Below, one piece after another: positions 57,761 to 64,000 of a stretch of DNA of 64,000 nt (position 1 is the first letter of the stretch; every line of letters begins with the position of its first letter). The stretch lies in the NCBI GenBank assembly GCA_007751475.1, contig CP036434.1, positions 7,259,524 to 7,323,523 of the forward strand, written 5' to 3'. Origin of the DNA: Saltatorellus ferox. GTDB taxonomy: Bacteria; Planctomycetota; UBA1135; GCA-002686595. The notes under the pieces were generated by a model, which was not told the origin of the DNA, ran no database searches, and worked only from the letters and a program-made list of their open reading frames with translations. The translations under genes were made by a program, and so were the position numbers.

Positions 57761-58849
57761 TCAGCTTACCAAGCCGAAGAAACGGATGGGGACTCCAAGC
57801 GGGGTGTCGATGCCGCCCCCGCCTTGGACTGTGGCCTGATTCGTTGCCACCACCCTTGCTCCCCGGCCACGCGGGAGCGCCCGAGCCGCCATCGGGCCCT
57901 TCGCTGAGCCGAACTCGCCCGATTTCGCCCCCTCCGATGAGCACCACCGGTTCGCTTCACCACGACCTGCAGCCAGCACCCTCCCCAAGAGTGCTGGCTG
58001 ATCTTGTTTCATCGAACACGATGGCCCGCGCGCCGCTCTTCCGCAGCTTTCTACTTCCCGAAGTCCAGCCGCCCCGTGAAGTAGACACGGCCGAGGCGGC
58101 ATCAGTATTCGGACCTCGAGCTCTGCCGGTGGGGAACGACTCGGCCCCGGCGATGACGGGGCTCCCCCACCGAGCGAATCGGATGACCTCCTCGCTGCCG
58201 CTCTCACCCCCTCCAGCACCTTCCGCGCTGTCTCCGGATCTGTGATCACGGAGATCATGTGCCTGCGCCCGCGGCAGCGCGGGCGCTTGAGAACATCTTC
58301 CGAAAACAACCGCTTCAGAAGATCTGCCCAGCGGATGTATCTCTGGTCCTTCGACCGCTCCTCCGCACTCTTCGAGCCGTCTTCATCGGCGACGTCCACA
58401 TCCTTCGGCTCCTTCCGAACCACGGGACGCGGCACCACCAGATCACGCAATGATGAGGCCGGGGCCAGCACTCCCTGATACGTCAGCTGATGCTCGCGCG
58501 GATGCGGCGCGAGCGCCGCCAGTCGAGCCATGAACTGGTACGGCGTCATGACGAAGCCCTTGGTCCCATCACGCCAGGCCTTGCGCAGCAGCCACGAGAC
58601 CATCCCATCGGGACGGACATCGAAGCGTTCCAGACTGATGGCGGGTCTTGTCACGTAGCGGCAGAGCTTCTCCAGTTGCGCCCGCTGACCCTTCCGGATC
58701 AGCGTCGCCGCATGCAACGAGAACCCGTCAGCGTTCACCACCAGTGGAGGCGGCACGTACTGACTCCCCCAACCCGACGACTGGAACGCAAGGCCGAGAT
58801 CAGGGTCGATTAGGCGCTTCAACGGCTGCCCAGCACCAGCACCGAAAGG
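57761..58849 (-). pseudogene. IS91-family transposase, 5'-truncated
   Basis: From about 58849 the minus frame matches the C-terminal half of IS91/Y2-type transposases: VPFGAGAGQPLKRLIDPDLG, ADGFSLHAATLIRKGQRAQL, EKLCRYVTRPAISLERF, LAALAPHPREHQLTYQGVLA, IRWADLLKRLFSEDVLKRPR and CRGRRHMISVITDPETARKV. The N-terminal zinc-finger and catalytic region is absent; the sequence beyond 58849 belongs to plus-strand debris. The residues after about 58150 are low-complexity and may not be original. Non-functional remnant. Confidence 0.75.
57970..58000. other. Hairpin downstream of the IS91 remnant
   Basis: CAGCCAGCAC (57970-57979) pairs perfectly with 57991-58000 across an 11-base loop. It lies inside the low-complexity tail of the IS91 transposase frame and could be the hairpin that marks an IS91 end, or a terminator. 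Confidence 0.35.
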
Positions 58850-58852
58850 CAC

Positions 58853-59245
58853 CAGCGACTTCACCGAGGCAGACGAACTGGAGCGCTGGACGGTCAACGT
58901 CGAGTTCCTGGAGGAGGGGATGCCCGCGGACTGGTCGCTAGATGGCCAGAAGGGCCTCGAGCGCTTGACCGAGGTCGTGGTGGCCGGAACGCTTCGGAGA
59001 GACGAGGCCGGCAACCTGCGTCTGGAAGCCGAGCGGATGTCCGTGCAGTAGGTGACGCGATCGAGCGCATCCGTCGTGTGCTGAAGCACTACTCCATCGA
59101 CCCAATCGCACTCGGTCTGCTCCTACGCAAAGGCGACGCCCCCCCTTGGGAGTACGCGGACGGGGGCGCAGATGAGTCACCGCTGCTCGACTTCGGGGAT
59201 GCGCGTGAGGGTTCTTGCTTCCCGGGCCTGAAGGCTCCTCGGTGA
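58853..59245 (+). pseudogene. Two start-less plus-strand frames, gene debris
   Basis: From 58853 to the stop at 59049-59051 the plus strand reads DFTEADELERWTVNVEFLEE followed by GMPADWSLDGQKGLERLTEV, with good coding character but no start. A second frame, 59054-59245, reads AIERIRRVLKHYSIDPIALG, LLLRKGDAPPWEYADG and ends in TGA. Neither is recognised. Both abut the truncated IS91 transposase, so a rearrangement joined unrelated gene ends here. Confidence 0.35.
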
Positions 59246-59348
59246 AGTTGCGGGTGACTTTCGGTCTTTGTGTCGGGCAGCCGTTATAGCGCCTCATCGA
59301 CCCTGATCTCGCCAGGGCGTTCCCATCGTCGGGTAGACGGGTCGATCC

Positions 59349-59951
59349 CTACCGACTGGTCTGAAGCGCCGGGGTCTTCCCGGGGGCGGCCTCTTTGCCC
59401 TTGGGCAGCTCGATATGTGCCTCGATTCGGGTGTGGGCGCCAGGTTCGATCGTGATCAACTGTGGTTCACGCCTGGGGTGGAAGGTGATCCTCAGCTTCG
59501 AGATGTGCGCCGGTAGACTCTCCCGCCTCAGGGGCTCCGCGGGATTCCAGTCGCCCCAGTGAAAGCCGTGCAGGAAGTCCATCGGCGCATCGAGGGCGCC
59601 TGGCTCGCCGACGAGCCAGACGGTCGGGAAGTTCCTTGCGGGTACCTCGGCCCCGGCCCACTCGGCGGCGTTGCTGGCCACCAGCTCGAACGAAGTGAGT
59701 GAGATGCGGTAGATCCCGTCGTCGCGGACCCGCTGGGAATCGAGGATGTGCGGCTTCCGGCCGGACCAGTCGCGCTCGAAGCGGGCGAAGAGGAAGCCGA
59801 CGGGTTCCGGGTCGCCGGGAGCGGTCTTGAAGCGCCCTTCCGGATCGCAGAAACGCCAGGGCCCATGGGGTCCGAAGTAGATCTTCGTTCCGAGCGAGCC
59901 GTAGAGCGGGAGCGCAGCAAGCTCCTCGCCCGCGTGGCCCTCGCAGATCAC
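59349..59951 (-). CDS. C-terminal part of the sigma-factor fusion in the shifted frame
   Basis: Open frame with protein-like content: HAGEELAALPLYGSLGTKIY, PWRFCDPEGRFKTAPGDPEP, GDWNPAEPLRRESLPAHISK and IEPGAHTRIEAHIELPKGKE. It continues the beta-rich surface region of the sigma fusion after the palindrome. The frame is open further upstream, through SVWRSSHPVEGQ, to within the palindrome. It is unlikely to be an independent gene; ATT at 59951 is only a non-standard start in this frame. Confidence 0.55.
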   Translation of the reverse strand: MICEGHAGEELAALPLYGSLGTKIYFGPHGPWRFCDPEGRFKTAPGDPEPVGFLFARFERDWSGRKPHILDSQRVRDDGIYRISLTSFELVASNAAEWAGAEVPARNFPTVWLVGEPGALDAPMDFLHGFHWGDWNPAEPLRRESLPAHISKLRITFHPRREPQLITIEPGAHTRIEAHIELPKGKEAAPGKTPALQTSR

Positions 59952-62670
59952 CTGGCCCTCGACGGGGTGGCTGCTGCGCCAGACCGAGATCCCATGGGAT
60001 CTCGGTCTGGGTGTCGGGTTGGACCTCGATCAGAAGCTCGGCGAAGGGAGTCCCGAGGCCTTCCGGGCGGCTTCCCAGGGAAGCCGGTCCCAGGGTGCGC
60101 GCGTTCATCTGGTCGACCCACGCCTGGGTGCCAGTCGCATAGAGGCCCGGCGTCAAGCCGCGGATCACGGCCACTCGCTCGCTCGGGGCCTGATTCGAAT
60201 CCGGATTCTCGCTCTCCACGATGGCCGGCACGGGCCGCCCGTTTTCGGTTCTGGCAGAAATGGGCGGCGCATCGATCGGAACGCCTGTGATCCGGATCTT
60301 CCCGAGAGCCGTCGCGGACCGAAGGGTCATCGGGTCGGAGGCGAGGAGTTCGTCGGCGCTGATCTCGATCCACTCGCTCTTGCCGCTCGCGGTCAGTCCC
60401 TGGGCCCAGCACTTCCACGACTGACCCTCCTTCCAGGGGAGCGGGACCGTCAGCCCGGCGGCATCGGTCTCGAGCTCGAGAGTGATCCCTTCGGGTTGTT
60501 TCAGCATCAGCGACGTGGCCATGGGGCGGCCTTCACCGTCGAGCAAGCGCAGGCGCCGGCTGGAGGCCGGTTCCATCTCGATCGTTCGACCCGCGAGGGG
60601 GGAGCCCCCGTCCAGGAACTTGACCGCATAGCCTGCGACGGCGATCCAGCGCCGCCTCTTCTCCGCGTTCTCCTGGGCGTCCGTGAACCAGGAGTGAACG
60701 ACGAGGCGGCCGTCCACGGCCTCGGCGCGGAGGTCGCTCCGCACCCCGCGCCAGGTGGGTTCCACGAGGTCGTCCTCGCCGAGATCGCCGGGGCTTCGAA
60801 GTCTTTGCTCGTGGAAGAACGTCGGGCCATGGATCGGCGCCCCGGTGCGAGCATCGATGAGGCGGAGTTCCACCTCTCGTTCGCCCACGCCCACCTCCAA
60901 GAGCTGATCGTTCCGGCCCAGCGGGACCGTGGCCAGGAAGTCACCGGCGGCCACGTTCTTCGCAGCCACACCGTCGATGGAGACAGCGTCGATCAGGAGA
61001 CGAGGCGAGCTCATGCAGATCGTCATGCTTCCTTCTCCGGAGGGGAGCATGGCCCGGCCCCGCTCGTCGGTCCGCACGAACCATCCCGTCTCCGCCGCTT
61101 CGCGTTGCCAGCCGATGGGAAAGGCACGGTTCACGACGGGGGAGCCGTCGCTCGAGGACCGGAACGTGATGGAGCGCGCGGGTCCCTCTACCTGGATCCA
61201 GCGATCCTCTCCTGCGAGGATCAGGTCCGCTCCCATGCGGCCGTCCGGAGTCATCACCGTCGCGGTGACCGAATACGCGAGGGGGAAGCGAACCTGACCG
61301 TTCTCATCCGTCGGTCCGATCAGGCGGGGTCGGTCCTCAGGGCCGGGCCCGGGCCGGTTCCCGGTCAGCTCCCGGGTGAGCGGCCGATGGAGCCAGCAGG
61401 TGGCGCCCGCGATCGGGCGCTGGCTCCCGTCGATCACCGTCACGCGGATCTCGTTCCTGGGAGTCAGCTCCAGGATCCCGAGGTCGACGACGTCACGACG
61501 TGCCAGCTCATCGACCCATCCATCCAGTGGGAACGTCCGTGTGAGGAAATCCGGATGGGACACGACCAGTTCGATCGCGTCCTTCGGGATGACCTCGATC
61601 CCGATGGCGCCGTCCAGCGGGGAGGCCGTCGCCTGTCCTCCATCGGCGACGCGGACGCGCGCGGCCACGGCGGTTCCTGAGGTGCTGGAGAGGATTCGAG
61701 CCATCAGGGTGATGGGCTGCTTCAGTGGTGCAAGGGAACTCGGCGCGGCCGTGCCGATTTCAGAACCGAGGGCGATGGTGGGGGATCCGCCAAGGGGCAC
61801 TCGATCCGGCGTCTCCGGTTGCGTCGTCGCGAGGAGGTCGACTCCCGAGGCCGCGCCTCTGGAGCGGCCCATGGCGACCGTGTCGTGCACGGGCTCGACC
61901 TCGGCCACCGGTCTCGAATAGACCCAGGCCGCGCCGACGAGAGCAGCGGCCACGAGGGCGAGCACGGCGGGCTTCAGGAAGAGCGCGGCGAGCCACGACG
62001 ACGCGCTCACTGCCGCAGGAGCCGCGTGCACGATGGCGGTGGAGCTAGTGCGATCCAGAGCGGCCAGCGGAACCAGCGCGGCGAGCCATCGCTCGCGCGC
62101 TTCGTCGCCTCCCCCCGAGGAACGATCGAGCTCCTCGCGCAAGAGCTCGAGCCCGCGACGTAGGCGAGACCTCATCGTAGGCAGGGGCGTGCCGCTGGCG
62201 GACGCGATGGAGGCGGCGGACATTCCGTCCTGGTAGCGCAGGACCAGCGGCGTTCGGTAGGTGTCCGGTAGTGCGGCGAGCGCCTTGTGGAGAAGCTGCT
62301 GCCGTTCAAGTCGCTCGGCGATGGCGTCAGGGGACGCGGCGGGCCCGGGAGTACTTCCCATGGAGCTCGCCTCACCCAGGAGAGCCGGGCCCTGGACTCT
62401 CCTGCGATCGATGGACCGTCGCCGCAGCGTGGTCGCGAGCCACGCCCGAAGGCGCGACGGGCCCAGGGCGGCGAGTTCGCCTCCCGCACGCCTCGGCGGG
62501 CGAGTGCTTTCGCCCTCGTGGCGTGCCTGCGTCAGGGCGGACGCGAGCGTTTCCTGGACGAGGTCCTCGGCCGCGTGCTCATCGGACACGAGCGCGCGCG
62601 CGAGACGAGCGAGGAAGGGGACCTGCTGTTCGAGGGAGTTCGCGAGGCCGCTGGTGGAGTGTTCGTGCAT
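59349..62670 (-). CDS. ECF sigma factor fused to membrane anchor and surface repeats, frameshifted
   Basis: Read from ATG 62670. Residues 8-95 are sigma region 2 (EHAAEDLVQETLASAL); 126-182 are region 4 (LPDTYRTPLVLRYQDGMSAA, SIASASGTPLPTMRSRLRRG). One membrane helix lies at 225-251, followed by several hundred residues of beta-rich, partly repeat-like outside sequence (EIRVTVIDGSQRPIAGATCW, VEVGV-type segments). At 59979-60010 a perfect 32-bp palindrome coincides with a change of reading frame: the original frame becomes Arg-rich and runs to 59467, while coherent protein continues in the next frame to 59349. The layout is the same as the 29078-31642 fusion. It may be a real mutation, programmed shift or assembly error. 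Confidence 0.75.
59979..60010. repeat. Perfect 32-bp palindrome at the frameshift
   Basis: Two 16-base arms (59979-59994 and 59995-60010) are exact reverse complements with no spacer, centred on CCATGG. Removing 10 bases from its centre joins the two coding frames (…QTEI then SVWRSS…) without a shift. Confidence 0.85.
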
Positions 62671-62759
62671 GTCGAGGGTCGCCGGGGGACTGCCTGGGCC
62701 CCGCAAGACGATACGCCACGCGGTCTTGATGATCGAAACCGAGAGAAGTGCCAGTGACC

Positions 62760-62866
62760 TCAGATGCGCGCCTGGAGCATGTAGAGCCGGTGGGCGATCA
62801 CAAGGGTCGTGCGACCCGCGAGGACGTTCAAGGGGAGATGACGGACGGCTTCAAAGAGACCAAGCG
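62760..62866 (-). pseudogene. ABC transporter ATPase, C-terminal fragment
   Basis: The minus strand reads LFEAVRHLPLNVLAGRTTLV then IAHRLYMLQARI and a stop. GRTTLVIAHRL is the H-loop signature of MsbA-type exporter ATPases. Only about 35 residues remain; Walker A, the LSGGQ motif and Walker B are absent. It lies wedged between the sigma fusion and the FAD/NAD-binding gene. Confidence 0.6.
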
Positions 62867-62872
62867 TACTGG

Positions 62873-64000
62873 CTACGGCGACTTCTGAGCGCCCAATCGA
62901 GCGCGGCGCGCCGCAGCGCGAGCCCACGCTGCGGGGCGATCGCCAAAGCACTCGGTGATGGCGTCCACACCGATCACCGTGCCTTTGGCGAGACGCCCTA
63001 GAAGCGCGATCGGGAGCGGTTGCCCGTCCTCCTTCCGGATGATGTAGCCGTTCTCGTCCGTCTCGACTCCGAGATGGTTGTCGACCGCTGCCATGAGTCC
63101 GTCCTCCAGCATGCCCTTGATGAGGGGTGAAGAGACTCTCTTGACCTTCGGGTCATCGAGCACCGAGTCGATCATCGTCGTCGCGGTGAATTGAGCCTCG
63201 CCTTTCCGAAGGGTCCACCCGTCGATCGAGCACTCAATCGCGGGATCTTCGAGTGTGTCGAGCGTGAGCACGCCCGCTTCACAGAGCGCCAGCAGCTGCT
63301 GATGGCTCTCAACGGGCGGCCCGAAGGAGAAACGCTTCATCCGTTCATCCAGCTCGATGATCGCGGAGAAGACGTCGGCCGGCAGTGCCCCGTGGGAGAA
63401 CGCGCGGCGGAAGAGGGTGTGGCACTGCCGCCAGACCTGACCGGCGCAGTAGTCCAGCGTGACGTCGCGTACGCCTGTCGCCATCCCGATGAAGATGTCG
63501 AGTGCATCCTCAGGAGGCATGTTGCGGTCCATGATGCACCCGTGCTGGATGGTCGAGTCGAGCAGCCAGCGCTCCACGAGCTCGGAGACCGATTCGAGGG
63601 TGAGATCGCCGCAGCGAACGGGCCGCTCAAGCTCTTTGAACCGTCGCGCGATCACCGGGGCCATGGTGCGGGTCAGGAAGCGCACGCCCTTTGCCGTCGA
63701 CTGGGCGGTCTGGTCCGATAGCAAGGACTCGAGCTGCTCCAGCTCTTCATCCTCCGGTCGATATTGCCTATCGATCTTCGCATTCAGCGGCTTGGCACCC
63801 ATGGTCATCCCGTCCAGGGAGAACGGTGCCACGACCAGGGTTGGGCCCTTCAGTGCGTAGGTCTGCCGGCGGGTGTATCCGTCCACGAGCGTGAAAGTTC
63901 CGTGCTGCTCAGCGAGCGCCCGCACCGCATCGATCATGGCCAGACCGTAGCCCCTCACCGCTACGCGCCTGTCCCCGGCGAGACCGGTCTCGCCCGTGTA
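62873..64000 (-). CDS. Probable FAD/NAD(P)-binding protein, 5' end outside window
   Basis: The frame is open to base 64000 and reads TGETGLAGDRRVAVRGYGLA before the GTG at 63958, so the gene continues past the right edge. The visible 375 residues contain VRGYGLAMIDAVRALAEQHG, which resembles the second nucleotide-binding strand of FAD-NAD(P)-binding oxidoreductases, then a long helical part (DALDIFIGMATGVRDVTLDY) and AKGTVIGVDAITECFGDRPA. The family assignment is tentative because the N-terminal fingerprint is missing. It could be a hydroxylase- or lysine monooxygenase-like enzyme. It ends 6 bp from the ABC fragment. Confidence 0.45.
   Translation of the reverse strand, partial: YTGETGLAGDRRVAVRGYGLAMIDAVRALAEQHGTFTLVDGYTRRQTYALKGPTLVVAPFSLDGMTMGAKPLNAKIDRQYRPEDEELEQLESLLSDQTAQSTAKGVRFLTRTMAPVIARRFKELERPVRCGDLTLESVSELVERWLLDSTIQHGCIMDRNMPPEDALDIFIGMATGVRDVTLDYCAGQVWRQCHTLFRRAFSHGALPADVFSAIIELDERMKRFSFGPPVESHQQLLALCEAGVLTLDTLEDPAIECSIDGWTLRKGEAQFTATTMIDSVLDDPKVKRVSSPLIKGMLEDGLMAAVDNHLGVETDENGYIIRKEDGQPLPIALLGRLAKGTVIGVDAITECFGDRPAAWARAAARRARLGAQKSP

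Overview
The window is 64 kb of GC-rich bacterial chromosome, most likely from a planctomycete or close relative. The support is the company of genes: ECF sigma factors with large C-terminal extensions, several carboxypeptidase-regulatory-repeat proteins, a DUF1080 lipoprotein, secreted beta-helix proteins, a PAPS-forming sulfate cluster with a sulfatase-like enzyme, and a ribbon-helix-helix mini-protein. This is inference; there is no rRNA, and I found no tRNA or CRISPR.

Left part (1-22,131): the end of carB, an alpha/beta hydrolase overlapping an SDR oxidoreductase, a hybrid PAS histidine kinase, a PhyH-type dioxygenase, an ECF sigma factor, the proton-translocating transhydrogenase pntAB, a GDSL esterase with a fucose mutarotase, a 999-residue anchored repeat protein, and an AlgI/AlgX-like polysaccharide O-acetylation operon with two tandem AlgX-like genes.

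First mobile patch (22,138-23,885): an IS630-family element, a TA-flanked MITE and two half-MITEs stacked end to end sit inside a broken aldo/keto reductase gene.

Middle (24,109-48,433): a ribbon-helix-helix protein, a sulfatase-like enzyme without the formylglycine cysteine, cysC, cysD and a cysN-cysC fusion form a sulfate-activation cluster. A sigma-factor/repeat-domain fusion follows. Then come a glyoxalase-like protein, a lipoprotein, a Tat-like operon with an unannotated 48-residue TatA-like protein, a DUF1080 lipoprotein, a site-2 protease, tex, an FAD oxidoreductase, a KAS III-like enzyme, a Lon-like protease and three envelope proteins.

Right part (48,737-64,000) is accessory and decaying. 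It holds two paralogous beta-helix proteins, a chemoreceptor, fragments of at least six genes (repeat-domain protein, Cys-rich protein, SGNH hydrolase, DUF779, IS91 transposase, ABC transporter ATPase), two MITEs sharing a TA inside the DUF779 gene, a second sigma-factor/repeat-domain fusion with a frameshift at a perfect 32-bp palindrome, and the end of an FAD/NAD-binding protein.

Two patterns cross the window. At least ten genes have a TA(C/G)NNT-type hexamer 6-10 nt before the start codon and no Shine-Dalgarno sequence, which points to leaderless transcription. Envelope proteins built from carboxypeptidase-regulatory-like repeats recur, twice fused directly to a sigma factor.
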